DNA of 64,000 nt from Diadema setosum (lineage: Eukaryota; Echinodermata; Echinoidea; Diadematoida; Diadematidae). The notes beneath the pieces were generated by a model. That model was not told where the DNA came from. It ran no database searches and saw only the letters and a list, made by a program, of their open reading frames with translations. A program made the translations under genes and the position numbers. Positions 1 through 12,242 of this stretch are shown piece after piece (position 1 is the stretch's first letter; the number at the start of each line of letters is the position of its first letter). The DNA lies in contig CM067068.1 of NCBI GenBank assembly GCA_033980235.1, forward strand, positions 33,017,046 through 33,081,045, read 5' to 3'.

Positions 1-2381
1 CCGAGGCTGATTTTGATTTGCCAATAGATGAACGGTTTGATAAACAATCTCTCGCTGAGTTGGCCTCTAAGGACCATTCACAACGGTTCAGGGCAGAGAC
101 TGAGAGGCAACGGAAGCCAGGAGGGATTTTTCCCAGCCCCTTTCATGGTAGCAATGAACCCAGAGATTATGCTCATGTCGGAATGCACCAAGATACTTCT
201 CATGCGTCACATGCACACAGAACGAGAGTGCTTAGTCCCAGTCGAACGGCAGAAGTAGAATCGGGGAGTAAGCCTCTTACCTCTCCCTCCACCAAAGCAT
301 TGAGCGGTGCTAAGACCTCCCCCACTCGACAGCTCAAGCCGCTAGCCGTGCAAAAAGTCTCGAAGAGATCTCTGCAGACCTTTGACAATTTGAGTCCGAT
401 CAGTTCGCGCTCGACCAGTCGCCGTTCTAGTGTATCCAGCCAGAGCGGAAATGATTCAAAGGACCTCCAGAGTTTGGCGAAAAACCTCAGTGATGCAGTG
501 AGCAGACGACGGGCTGAAGGACAGGTCTTCACAACACAAAGTGCACAGTTGTTGAGTCATGAGTTGCACAGTGGTCATGTTGCACACCAGGGAGAAGCTA
601 TGAATGCAGATAATACCAGAGCAAGTGGCTTGAATCCGCCACACGCCACTTCGAGTGACCAAACCATTCATAGTGGAAGCTCGCTCAAAACACCGTTAAG
701 CCCCGCAGAGACCAGCACTAGTCAAAACATGAGTGGACCGGAGACAGTGACTATAAGAAAGGATTACAGCAGTTTGCGGGTTCCGAGACCAAATGTACTT
801 GTACCTTCTGGATCGACAGTGCGCACGTCTCGTTGGGTGTCAAATCCTGAGAAGCCATCAGAGAAGGCGGTCAGCGCGCCAACATCGCCAGATCGATCCA
901 GGCTGCATGATCTCACTGCGAAACTGAACAGAGATTTGCCCCCAAAGAGCCCAGAGCCGACGGTACTCCAACACACGCGGCAAGATTCGGGTCTCTGCTC
1001 ACCGGACGAGGAAGACCAGGGATGTATCATGGAATTAGATCACGAAAAGGAGCCGGAGACCCAATCGCTGCCGCGGAGCTTCAGTCGGAAGAAAGGCATC
1101 AACCTCCCGGAAGTTCCCAAGATTTTAGCCAAATTTAATCGTGACGACGCCTTCGCTCAAGAAGTGGGATCTCCTACGAGCATTGACAAGTTTCACTTGA
1201 AGGCCCACTTGAAGCCTCTGCGGCCAAAGCAGAAGGCTAGCTTGAGTGAAGATGAGGAAAGTTTTACTGAGAGAGATGAGGAGATGGATATTGAACAAAT
1301 GAAGAGGAGGAGAAAGAAGAACTCGGCTTCGGGACACACCTTCCCAGAGCACCAAGGTGGTGGCTTGGAAGGGAATGGTAGGTCACGTAGTGACCCTACG
1401 CAGGAGCGAAAGCGCGTCGGGGCAGACATCATTGACAATAATGGCTCAATGGATGCCGACCTCTTTTCTTCCCTTCGTTCGGACGAACCTATGCTGCCAC
1501 CACTGATGGACAGTAGTGAGATAAACATCAGTGCTGAGAGTACTCTGTCACTTTCAAGTAACGCTACTTCAATCAGCGATGCCACTGCTGATGCCATGTA
1601 CATCAATGTGTGCAAAGATGTTACCAAGGCAACCGATGTCATCATCAATGCATCTGTTGAAAATGCGGAAAAGAATGGAAAAACAATGAAGAAGACAAAG
1701 TCACTTACTTGGCCGAATGGAGATAAAACCTCTAATGAGCTCAGTCAGTATGCACAGGGCATCCAAGAATCGACGAGTGCTCCTATTGTTTCTGAACGCC
1801 AAGAAGAGGTGATGAAAGTGCGCGAAGTGGCACGACAAAATGCTTCTGGATGTGATGCGCAGGGCAGATCCCAGTCGGAGGACATTCTCGGAGATAAGGA
1901 GTCTGGTAAACGTTTGGGTCTCACTGCGACCTCACCTCACCATGCCAAATACCAATCGGGACGCGGTGGTGCTAACGGGAAGCGCCACGGAAGTCTCTCG
2001 GATCCTACTTCGGATGTACAAGCCATCAAACACGAGCGAGCGGCCAGCGAACCGGCGACCATGCCGCTGGTACCCCAAAATGCGCCGAGTGCTGAAAAGC
2101 TGCCGGAGACATTTGAGAGGACAAAAAGTGTTGGAGAGCAACAAAAGCCGGCGCCGCGGCGACGCCAGCCGATTCTGCCCGACCAACATTTCCTCAGACC
2201 GCAAAATCTGAACATGCAAATGTCGGAATCTACTCCTAATTTATCGAAACACAAGTCTCCAGATTCGCCCTCGCTTTCTCCCGGACCCAAACCAGGATCT
2301 TGTGCTACCCTCCCCCGTGCCACAGCAGACAAGAAAGGCGGAGAATTATCACCAGCATCAAGGAGGAGACAGAAACAGCAG
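1..2381 (+). CDS. ARHGEF17: Large coding exon, ARHGEF17/TEM4-like RhoGEF N-terminal region (partial)
   Basis: The frame whose codons begin at position 3 is open from the left edge to the donor at 2382, so no start codon is assigned and the exon continues upstream. About 790 residues are encoded, all disordered-looking and rich in Ser, Pro, Thr, Lys and Arg, with no folded domain. Short motifs match, in order, my memory of human ARHGEF17 upstream of its DH domain: DLTAKL (near 905), a KRRRKK block (1302), RSRSDP..ER (1380), SMDADLFSSL (1446), KKTKSLTWP (1692), RSQSEDIL (1866) and ERAASEPATMPLVP (2034). Those human counterparts include DLTATL, RRRRK, YRSLSDP, SVDSNLLGSL and HASVPATFMPIV. ARHGEF17 is a RhoA exchange factor (DH-PH plus a C-terminal propeller) acting on actin and cell junctions. 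The many RSxS/RxxS motifs suggest kinase or 14-3-3 sites, an inference. The catalytic half is not in the window. Exon status is strong; the family name is moderate because no alignment could be run. Confidence 0.65.
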
Positions 2382-2390
2382 GTAAGAGCT
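2379..2390 (+). other. Splice donor, phase 0
   Basis: The exon ends CAG and the intron begins GTAAGAG, a near-perfect match to the metazoan U1 donor consensus. The cut falls between codons (phase 0). Composition changes abruptly here, from GC-balanced coding sequence to AT-rich DNA. The reading frame runs on to a stop at 2604-2606, but those residues are hydrophobic and cysteine-rich, unlike the upstream protein, which supports the splice. Confidence 0.85.
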
Positions 2391-3142
2391 GCTTTAAAAT
2401 GTCACAAAATTTTAATTTCATACTTTAAAATGATTGAGATGTGTATCAGATGTTGTCGTACATTTAAATTATGTACAGTCTCTCTGCTTTGGTTTTGTAA
2501 TGGTTTTGGTTGTGTAATATGTGGTCTCATAATGGAAAAGTACCAAGGTTATCATTCCTGCATGGTAAACAACAAAACTATGTATGAACATTTCAAAGTA
2601 TTATAAGACATAATATATGATCCTGTGAAATGATTGTATTCTCATACATGTATCTTCCAAGTCAGCAATACTCCTGTGACATTTCCTCTGTAGCAGAGTG
2701 AATGGAGGGAGAGATAAACTACAGGGGTATTGATAAGTTTGGTTTGTGAGTGATGAATGCAGAAATTCGTACCTGATTGTACCTGATGAGATGATTATTG
2801 AAAAGAGATGAAACTTCAGGGAGCAGAGGTATAAAATTGACCACTGCCAGCCAGTATCATGCAAAACAAGAGAGTTCATCACAAAAGGAATCTTTTCTAC
2901 TGTCATCGAGCATGTCTGACTGCACGCCAGAGTTCAACAAAGTTCAAAATGGTAGCACTGATGTACCACACCGTCATAGCCAAGTGGCGGAAATCTCATA
3001 GGAAGGTTGGCTGGGCTGTGTGATTTGTAGCAGGGCTCATGAATGGAAAAAGGTGAGTGTGAGAGAAAGATACTCTGTAGAATGAGAGAAAGAGAGGGAA
3101 AAGAGAAAGGGTACAATTGTTCTGCGATATTTAGAGCCAGTA

Positions 3143-3173
3143 GATGTGTGTGTGCGTGTGTTTATTTGTGTGT

Positions 3174-3215
<42 letters not shown>
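3143..3215. repeat. (TG)n/(TA)n microsatellite
   Basis: A TG-rich tract runs into about 20 uninterrupted TA dinucleotides (3176-3215). Confidence 0.95.
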
Positions 3216-3217
<2 letters not shown>

Positions 3218-3908
3218 TCATCTATTTCTATGCATTCGTTTTATATCTCCTCAAAGCAACAATAGAAAGATTTTTGCTTTTGACTTTTGTCCCTGCATAT
3301 TATGTTAGATGGGTGATGAATATTCTTTTTTTTTTTTTTGAAAAACACATTAATTTTTTACACTTTTATTGTGATGGTATAAGTGATTATAAGTATTTCA
3401 CAGTAATCTTTTCCATTTTTTTTCCAAAATTAAACTGTTTCTCAAGGTGACAGTTTAGATGCAAAATTGCATCCTGCCATGAAATAGAAAAACGATATTA
3501 ACCATGAAAAAAACCAGAAAGACAAGTACCGGTACTAGTTATGCTGTTTCTTTGTGCATATTTATGCCTTCTGCACTGTGTGCAACAGAAATGTTGAAAA
3601 GATTCAATGAAAAACTCAATGTTGGTTTGAATTATCAGCATAATTAAGACATTCTCAGTGAAAATTGTCATGTTGATAATCCTATTAGATACCTTTTAAA
3701 AGATTGATGCATTTTAATGGCAGTGATCTTGGACAAGGTTGACAATCTCACTTGTCATTGTCTCCATGTATAATTAAATTAATATAAAAAATGGAATTCA
3801 TGTATTCAACAAATATGAATCAAAATTCAGGGAAATCCTAATATTGCTAATATTTATGCCTAAAGTTATCCTGCTATACAAAACTGTATAGATGCGAATT
3901 TTTGTAAC

Positions 3909-3969
3909 AGAAAGAGAAAGAGGGGGGGGGGGGGGAGAGGGAGAAAGAGAGGGAGAGGGAGAGAGAAAG
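3909..3969. repeat. G14 run within a purine (GA)n tract
   Basis: A run of 14 G (3922-3935) is followed by GGGAGA-type repeats. The + strand is purely purine across the tract. Confidence 0.9.
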
Positions 3970-4229
3970 TGGTCTTTCTTTCTGGAGGAATTTGTCTCAC
4001 AACACAAGAGGAGGGGCAGGAAATTGACTGTCATTTCTGATGAGCGTACCATGTGAACGGCACGCTTACGAACTTGATTGTGGAGGGGATCGCGATGTCA
4101 GAGGCAGTCCGCATAGTTGTCATCTAGCAGGGCCCCACATGGTGGAGAGAAGATGGACTCGAGACAAAAGTGGAGAAAGGAGATTTGAGTTTTCCTAGCT
4201 GTCGTCCTGAATTGTTTGCCACGGTGTGC

Positions 4230-4255
4230 TTGTGTGTGTGTGTGTGTGTGTGTGT
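4230..4255. repeat. (TG)13 microsatellite
   Basis: Thirteen perfect TG units. The flanking DNA from 2700 to 4230 holds only short T and A runs. Confidence 0.95.
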
Positions 4256-4724
4256 AGGTAGATGCCTTGAGATGCAGATGATGTCTAGCGAATGCGGAAC
4301 TGCGGTGAATTTTGTATTCCCTCGTATGTGAAATCGGAGAAACATGCAACTTTGGAAGAGCAGACACATGACATGTGTAGCCAATGAGCACTGCATGCTA
4401 GTATGATGGTATCTACTTGGAGGTATTGGATATATGATAGATGAAATTTAAAAAGAAATATATAGGGCCTAAGACTCAGTTGAGGAGCATGGAGATAGGG
4501 AGAGATGGACAAATTGGCATAGGAAAGACAAACATATGTTTGTGTGAGTATGTAAGTATAGATACGTTTTGTGACAAAAAATTCCCACATTCCTGGCAGA
4601 AATTGTTCCCCCAATGTCTTTAGAAATTTATATATGCAACCCACTGTTATTTATTAGCTAACATGATATATAATTTGTTGAAAGAAGGAGGGTCAGTGTG
4701 TTTCATTTTGGCAATTCATTCCAC

Positions 4725-4726
<2 letters not shown>

Positions 4727-4757
<31 letters not shown>
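4727..4757. repeat. (TG)15 microsatellite
   Basis: About fifteen perfect TG units, 470 bp from the previous TG tract. Confidence 0.95.
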
Positions 4758-4759
<2 letters not shown>

Positions 4760-7640
4760 GGTAGTTGGGGAATTATACTGAAACCTATGGTATGGAGTAA
4801 AATATAGTATTGCAAATATACATATACCATGTTACATATATTTCTTAAACCTATATCTAAGATTTTTGTGAAAGGTTATCATAGATTTTTTTTTCTGTCA
4901 ATCTGTCAAATATATTTCTGTAAATTCTCACCAAAGATACTGCTGTGAGCCCATGACAAAGAATATTTATCCAAATGGCATAGCTGAATAGTCAGTACTT
5001 TAATAGGGCAGTGATGTTATGCAATGCCATTCATCAGTGCAGACAGTTATTTACAGAATCATCAGGTTTAATGTTGTGAATCGGACCGTGGAAATAGCAG
5101 GAAGAAGAGCCTGTAGGCCTACTCATTTTATTTATTTATTTATTTTTTTGTGTATGTGTCTCTCACAAACTGGTCAGACACCCATGATACACTGTACATC
5201 TTCTTTCGATGAAGTTCAGGCTGCTTTGTGTATCAGCGTACATGGAAGAAAGCAGAGGAAGAAATGAGAAACTTGCGAGATTTGTTTGAACAAATTGTGC
5301 TGACTCTCATCAGGGAGGTGGAAGCACTTCTACCCCCCTGCTCTCATACTGAGATGAGCACCAACAGTGCTGACACAGATACAGATATCTGGGACTTGTG
5401 TAGTCGTATTTGATTTATAAATGCTACTCGGATATCAGAAGTTACTTCGTCCAAATTTATGTACACCAACAGTTTTCTTGTTTCAAATGACTTTTTTATT
5501 TATTAATTTATTTTTTTTACACTGGCATTGATGCCATGATCATACACAATTTTCAGAAAATGTTTAGAAGAAAAAGTGAACTCGCATCATGACACACTCG
5601 TACAGTCTACAGCTGCAGTTCCCTTTGTATTGGTTTCTTGGAAAATCAGTGACACATGACAAGGAGAAAGAAGAATGAAAAATGCAACTTTTTTGTTATT
5701 GCTTTTGTAGAGTTATGGTGACTCAGTCACTATAAGCCACCCCCTCCATCCCCGTTAAATCCACAACCAGCTCCTTTACACATCTATGATAGGACACTAC
5801 TGTGCTTGATAGCGGTGGCTACACTCCCTACACGTTTGACCTTTGTTCTCCTCCCGAATGTTTCTCTAAAGCTCGGCAGCAGAGCGTGACTCCAGCCTTT
5901 CATCCAACAAGTGGGATAAATAAGTACCGAAGGGTTTTCTTTCTCGGGGGGCCCTGATACAAAGGAAGGAGAAATAGCAGATAAATCTTCCAACCACTCC
6001 GTGGCAGTGCAAAGTGCACCTACACCCTTGCAGGATTGCTTTGTCCAGTGGAATCAGATTTGTATTTTACACCATATTATGTGCACAAGTCAGTACTGCT
6101 GGCACTTGCTCAGGAAAACACTTCACTTTGAGTGCAGTTAAACATTTCATATAAATGTTTACAATGAGTAGTGGTGGGCCAGTCATTGTTAAGGGTGGAA
6201 ATTTAATAATGTTCTAGATCATTTAGGGTCTATTTTTTCTTCAATCTTTTCTGTCAGTCATACTTTACTCCAAACTGAACTTAACTGTCTGCTCACCCAT
6301 GCATTCCAAGTTTATACAAAATTACAGAACTTCCTGAAAGCCTTTCTTGCTAAACTACAACTATCATGGAAATCGGTATGTGGGACTAAGATGTACTGGT
6401 GCAGTAGAATATACACAGACTCCCTATTTCCTTATGCAGGATGTTTGCCTCAATGATATTTTTGTTTTGAAATTGTAGTGTAAATCCATCTTAACTTTTT
6501 CTTTCTTGTGATAAAATGTCTGTGCTTATGCATATTTATATCAGTAGTTTTTTTTTTTTTTTGTTAGTGCCTATTCCCCATGTGTGATGCTCAGTGTGAG
6601 ATACATCAGTAATTTGTTCTAACTATTCATACAGTATAGTGATAAATCACAGGATTTGTTGTTTCAAGTTACCTATGCAGTGTGTTTGCTTTGTTTTACT
6701 CATGTGACTATGTTTCCTGAGTGGCTCAATACATTGTGAACATTTACAAAGACTTCACAAAATGCTCTGCATGTTGTGATGTATATATATGTACAATTAA
6801 GACAAAAATTATGTTTTCAGTGAAGGCAAAATATTAGAGGATAAAAATGTCACATTGTGAAATACATGTATCATAGACCGCAAATACCCCTTGCATGCTG
6901 TAGAACACAGCCTTGCTTGTGTTATTATTCTTCCAGTACATTTGGCAAGATTTCTATAGTTTCGTCAGTCTACTTGCTTGTGACTGGACCACTAAATCAC
7001 TCACTGTATGGGGATTTGTATTTAATGCATAATCAATCATTCAGTACTGGAGTTTAGGAAGCTTTAACTCAAAATTCACTTGGCTATCAAAACTTTTACA
7101 GGGACATTGTGGTCTAGAAGAGAGAAAAAGAAAGCCGACCCCCCCCCCCCAAAAAAAAAAAAAAAAAACACTTCACATATCCCCAGTGGCTCCACTTTTG
7201 TTATGTCTGTGCCCCGACAGCATGAAATGAAGCCATGCAAATGTGCGTGTGGTGCCAGAGTTAATTTGGGCTGAATACTACCTGCAGGATGGTCAGGGAG
7301 CCGCAGTTGGAAATTACAGTTGACCCAAACGGATGGAGTCGTCATGCGCGACAGATTTAAAGGCACAATTTGATCATCACCCGTGGGAGGAGTGGAATTT
7401 TATTGATTTATAAAGTGCACCAGATTTCTTTTTGTGCATAGGTGAACCAATATATTTTCATTTCAATTCAGAACAAGAAAAAAAAAAAATGCTGGCTAGT
7501 AAATGATGAAAACAACAACAAGAAGAAGCTTAGAAAAAGTGGTAGTTTTTACGTTTATGTGCATTATAACTTCTATGCAGATATAGCTTGGTTTTTTTTT
7601 GTCTGTTTTATCTGTTGTTTCATCTGCTTTTGTTTCTTTT
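4760..7640. other. Intronic DNA without recognised feature
   Basis: AT-rich sequence with short poly-T stretches (near 5135, 5490 and 6549), a C12A18 tract at 7139-7168 and one TAGGCCTA (5114-5121). Small reading frames here have no recognisable protein features. I see no gene. Confidence 0.5.
7139..7168. repeat. C12-A18 homopolymer pair
   Basis: Twelve C are followed directly by eighteen A. Length at such sites is prone to sequencing and assembly error. Confidence 0.9.
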
Positions 7641-7649
7641 TGATAAAAG

Positions 7650-7905
7650 AGCACCACGGTGGTGTGGAATAGACTTTGGGTCTTTGTCAGAAGGTCCTAG
7701 GATCAAGTTCCACTGGTGCTTTTCATTTATCCGTGGACAAGATCCGATTTTTTTTTGTCAGCTATGTCCCTCATAACCCAGATGTGTCAATATCTGGAAT
7801 TGTATTATTGCTATTGTTGTTATAAATTGTTATTATTATCATTATTAATTTTATTGTTATCTTTATCATTATCATCATCATCATTCTTATCCTTACTCAT
7901 ATTAT
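7650..7905 (+). mobile_element. tRNA-derived SINE with ATT-rich tail
   Basis: The first 71 bases (7650-7720) resemble a decayed tRNA. A 7-bp acceptor stem, AGCACCA with TGGTGCT, pairs perfectly. There is an anticodon-like stem-loop around AGACTTTGGGTCT and a B-box-like GATCAAGTTC near 7701. An unrelated body follows, then a tail of TTG/ATT units (about 7800-7870). Head, body and simple-repeat tail together are the typical layout of a SINE moved by LINE machinery. It is too diverged for a functional tRNA, and target duplications were not found. Confidence 0.45.
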
Positions 7906-7966
7906 TATGGAATCCCTTTTTAGAAACATTCACAGTAGTGTGTCATTTACAGAGATCCATATAGTA

Positions 7967-8058
7967 TTAACCCATTGGAGACGAGTCCAGAGTATAGGCT
8001 CTACTTCGGCTGGGGTCATGGGTGTTGTGGCAAAATCAGCTCATCTTCAACAGGTTAA
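7967..8058 (+). mobile_element. piggyBac-like MITE, copy 1
   Basis: A 92-bp element bounded by TTAA at both ends, with diverged termini: TTAACCCATTGGAGACG on the left and CAGGTTAA on the right. The interior shares the GGGTGTTGTGGCAAAATCA block with the other copies. Confidence 0.75.
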
Positions 8059-8059
8059 G

Positions 8060-10195
8060 TTGGATGCCCATGTACCACCCATAAATGTCAGAGCAACCCA
8101 AACTGCTATTTTCATGTCCTTTGCATTCAGATATGCTTTTTCCTTGAATAGTGAATAGTTTTTTACTGTCAACACCATGCATAATATGCAAAAGTAATGA
8201 AGGTTGAAGTTATTTCTTTCTGCTCGCAATGATATGAAATAGGATTGGTGGAAGCATGGATACCAAATTCTCCAAAGATAAATAGGAATTTTTGAAAACA
8301 GTAGGCCTATCTAAAAAAGGAAATTCTATCATTTTCTGACTGCTCAGAGTTTGCAGATATGTATATGATGACATGAAACCTATGCTGAAACAAGTAAAAG
8401 AGAAGCATTTGGTATAGCATTCTTTGCATGAAAACCCACACCCTACAAACGTGTTACTTGATTTTATTATGATCTAACATGAAGCATGACAAATGTTTCC
8501 ATCTTTGATTTTCCTGGGAATTTACTGGGGATGGCCCGTGATGTGTGATGCTATTATTATGTAAATTGTTTGATACCATTAACACAACTGCACTGTGTGC
8601 TTTAAAATTGCCAGCCCTCTGGGTGTAATTACATTTGCTTGCAAATGTTAATAGACAGTTATGTGTTTTGAGACTGAGGCCCCTCGGAACAAGGCTTCAT
8701 CGTGACGTCAACAAGGTACCGTCGAAAAGTTTGGCTTCAAAACATCAAAGTGTTTCACCTGGCATTTTAAACCTCCCATACGAAGCACGAATGTTTGCAC
8801 AGGTACGGCTTCCGACATTCTCAGTGTCGTATTTGTTGCTGGCATGCGTACATTTAAGCAGGCAAATGCCAGGGAGACACAAAACAAAATTCGGGTGGGG
8901 GGGGGGGAGGTGAGAAATGCAAGGGAGAAAAAAAGAATAGAAAATTGTCAGCCTTTAAACATTGATGTGAATATTTCCTTCCTCCGTCCTCCTTGAATGC
9001 AGAAGGATGGATGGTAATCCTCAGGTAGACAATTGACTTTGATCAGAAAAGTTGTGAAAACGAAAACAGAGGCAATGTGGCCGGGTGATTGTAATCGATC
9101 ACAAAGAAGATTTGGTCCCTCCCAATATGGGGCGTCCTTCCGCTTGTGTTAGCCTTGCGTGACAAAGGAGAGAGCTAAATCCTGCTGTGCCAGACTCTGA
9201 AGTCACATTCCAGAGTCTTATATTTTCATGTTGTTGTTCTTCCTCTCCTCAATGGAGCACACCACCGTTATGTAGAGAAGCGAATGAGTTCATATGTTGT
9301 GAATGAAGTCTAAAAGTCTTGATGCCTAGCTACAAACTGTAAATCGAAATTCTCATTGAATCACAGACCCCTGCTTCTGATGCTGGGAGCCCCCCTCCCC
9401 CCCCCCCCCCCCCCATCATATAGCAACAGAATTTGTCTTGGCCAATTTGTCTTGATGGTTTAATGTTCATAACCTTGTTATTGACATAAATCAACCTCAG
9501 CGCCCAAATCACCTGCAGGTTTTATAACTCTATTTGAATGTAAAGCTCGATCCAGCACAGCCACTTTGAAAGAGAGAGAGAAAAAAAATCCACAAGGACT
9601 ATGAGTATGAATAGGAGCTTTGAAGACTGATGCTGTTATTATGGTCATTCTTTTTAGTCAGTAAAACTGGAACTTTTGAGGAGATACATATCTCTCTTAC
9701 TGCACTGCAAATTCTATTTTACTACAGTGATATCCTAAGAATATTGCTTAAAATCTCTGCCTGGCCAAAATGTTGGGAATATTGACTTTGCATATTAGTG
9801 AGTGAGAGTGCTAGGCATACAGTTTGGTAGTGGCTCCGATAGAGAAACCCTCGTTTATTGTTGCCATTATATGCCTTTCAGAAAGTAACCCTGTGAAGAT
9901 CTGCTTGTGTGACCATCAGCGCACTGGCTGCAGGTGTTTGCACACACTGTGCAGGCTTGAGAGTTGTATACAATAGTACACCTGCACTGTTACATATGTG
10001 TGCTTTGGTGTGCTCTGTGCAGATTCACAATGCATTGGAGATTTTATGTGTTGCACACTATTGATAACACAGAACAAATGGAGTTGGGTTTGTCAACAAT
10101 TGGCATGCGGCATGTATAGTTCTGCACGAAAAGACTTTGGGTTGTGTGTGTTGTCAACAACTGGTAGCTTGTCCATGTTGTTCGACAGTTGTGTA
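8060..10195. other. Intronic DNA, mostly featureless
   Basis: Holds one TAGGCCTA (8302-8309), a somewhat CpG-richer patch at about 8680-8830 with a TGACGTCA palindrome near 8704, a G-run near 8895 and a C18 run at 9397-9414. I see no gene. Confidence 0.5.
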
Positions 10196-10201
10196 TTACA
10201 C

Positions 10202-10215
10202 CATGGAGCTCCATG
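10202..10215. repeat. 14-bp palindrome CATGGAGCTCCATG, possible transposon footprint
   Basis: A perfect palindrome equal to the two outermost 7-mers of the 1022-bp element at 15739 joined head to head. It is flanked by ATTACAC and ATCACAC, which agree at 6 of 7 positions, as expected of an old 7-bp target duplication. Confidence 0.45.
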
Positions 10216-10238
10216 ATCACACTGTATATTATGTCTTC

Positions 10239-10247
<9 letters not shown>

Positions 10248-10275
<28 letters not shown>
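10248..10275. repeat. (TG)14 microsatellite
   Basis: About fourteen TG units, followed by a looser TG-rich stretch to about 10300. Confidence 0.95.
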
Positions 10276-10277
<2 letters not shown>

Positions 10278-10436
10278 GTGTGTGTGAATATGAGTGTGTA
10301 AGGGCTAGAAGGTTAATGCATGACAGTAAACAGATGCTAAGGGATGGGCTGACTTCGGGGAGCTTGACAGTTTGAGAATTTAACTCCGGCAGACTGGGAT
10401 AAAGAATAGATCTAATGAATCAGAAATAGTTACTGT

Positions 10437-10745
10437 CTGCCGCTCTGTTCCTTTTGTCCTGTCACGGAGGCGATTGGCCGCGAGGTGCAAGATTTTGTCA
10501 TTGTGCTTTGTGGTTGGGGGCGAGTTTGTCTGTCTCCCGTATCGCCGCACAAGTGTTTTGATAACATTCATAGGTATTGCGTATGGGCGAGTAAACGATA
10601 TGATTTGACGCATTGCGAATACAAAAGAATCGGGAGTCAATGTTATTGTTCGCCTTACAATTGGACCACAATCTTGAATTTAGCGAGTTTGGTTGACTGG
10701 TTGGAGGAAAGAAAAAAGGCCCCAAGCCCCATTGGCCTGTCTTGA
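10437..10745. promoter_or_regulatory. CpG-rich low-repeat island, candidate enhancer
   Basis: About 300 bp with many CpG dinucleotides and no simple repeats, in contrast to the AT-rich surroundings. Overlapping reading frames occur on both strands, but none looks like a known protein. In a long developmental-gene intron, composition like this often marks conserved regulatory DNA. This is inference from composition only. Confidence 0.25.
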
Positions 10746-10749
10746 CGAT

Positions 10750-12175
10750 ATTGAGTTCTATTTATGTTACAGTTAGCCGGAGAGAAAGCTTTTTACATGC
10801 CTTTGACAGATACCTGGCTTATCGTTAAACTAAATGAGAAAGATATTCCTTTCAACATATCCAACAGCCAATGTAATCTTAGTCAGGGTGACTGCAATAT
10901 TTAGCAACTCCCAAAGCAAAAATGTCTTCCCTGGAATTGTGGCATGAAAAAGCTAAAAAAAAAACCCCAAACCAAATCTTGTGATGTTCCTAATACCTCA
11001 GTAAGAGCTGACACAAAGATTGTTATATTTCATATTAATAGAGATGAAGATAAACACAAGGAATAGTGACAAAAATAGTTTTTTCCTTCCTAGAATTTGT
11101 TGCAGAATACGTGAAAAAAATTACTATGAGCTAAAGTCACCAAATCGCTATCTGGATCACCAGTGGATCGTTATATCAAGTTGATATATTGATTGAGTGA
11201 ATTTAGAAAGATGATTCAGTTTATGATGAGAAGTAAACTTGACCTGACTTTGTACTTCATATAATGAAAGGGGAGATGCTATAACTTCCAGCGGTTTTTG
11301 CATTTATTCAAATTAGTCTAGAAGTCAAGACTAAGTGCCATGGCTAAAGATAGAAACTAACAACATTGGGGAACTATTCTGACCCCCTCTTAATTCCCTG
11401 ATCTGTTAATCAGTATCACTAAACACCAATTAACCCCGTGCCACAGCTGAGCACACACATCCATATCAGTGCCTGGGGCCTATCTAAGGATGATCCCTTT
11501 GTAAGTTGATGTATCAGAATAAGCTGGTAGCAAACATCCATCATTATCGCTCAAATGGTCGCTGAATAGATCAGATTTATTGTCAAGAAAAAGAGAATAT
11601 GATTCTGTTTTGATTTCAGTTGATTTTGCAATGCTATTCATTGTATCAAAATTGTATTCATTTTAATTTGTTTGCCTACATTTCCCAATATTATTAATCT
11701 TATTCCTTAGGGGAGATAAATAAAATACATAGGTATAAAACATAATAACCATACATGTAGAGTATATGCTATTATTCATTTCAAGTAAACAGTGGGCTAG
11801 CTGTAATTACTAGACTCCAGCACTGTGCATTAGATGCTTGAAAGCAGCTTATTGTCATTTCTGAATTTGACTCGCACTAAAAATCAGAAATATGTTTTCA
11901 TGACACTGTAATGATATGATGGTTAAAGATCAAAAGCTGACTTTTGTTGTTACTATTCTAAATACTTATCATTTATAATCTCATGCATTTCTGTCTTCTT
12001 AAAGAACAATGTAGCAAAACATTCATTCATTAATGTGTAAAAATATCAGTGTGATGAGAAAATGGAATCACAAGGCTTGTCATGCAGTTTCTCTGAAAGA
12101 GGTAAAATATGAAGAGACCATCCCAGGGATCCAGGGTGCATTGTTTATCAACATTGTATCTTCATCTGTGGGATG
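10750..12175. other. Intronic DNA without recognised feature
   Basis: AT-rich unique-looking sequence with no repeats beyond short A runs. I see nothing I can assign. Confidence 0.5.
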
Positions 12176-12180
12176 ATGGT

Positions 12181-12184
12181 GATA

Positions 12185-12223
<39 letters not shown>

Positions 12224-12242
12224 GTCCTCCTCCTCCTCCTCT
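12181..12242. repeat. (GAT)n followed by (TCC)n
   Basis: About fourteen GAT/ATG units, then five TCC units. The poly-Met and poly-Asp reading frames here are products of the repeat. Confidence 0.95.

Noticed and set aside
1193..1648. Minus-strand 151-codon frame across the coding exon
   Set aside because: Antisense shadow of the coding exon with Ser/Leu-rich composition and no domain.
2382..2606. Continuation of the exon's reading frame past 2381 to a stop
   Set aside because: A consensus donor lies at 2382 and the following residues change to a Cys/Phe-rich, AT-rich composition typical of read-through into an intron.
3043..3450. 135-codon + frame
   Set aside because: Runs through the TG/TA microsatellite and poly-T; no domain or splice context.
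7650..7720. Functional tRNA gene
   Set aside because: D arm and anticodon stem do not fold as a canonical tRNA; the ATT-rich tail points to a SINE.
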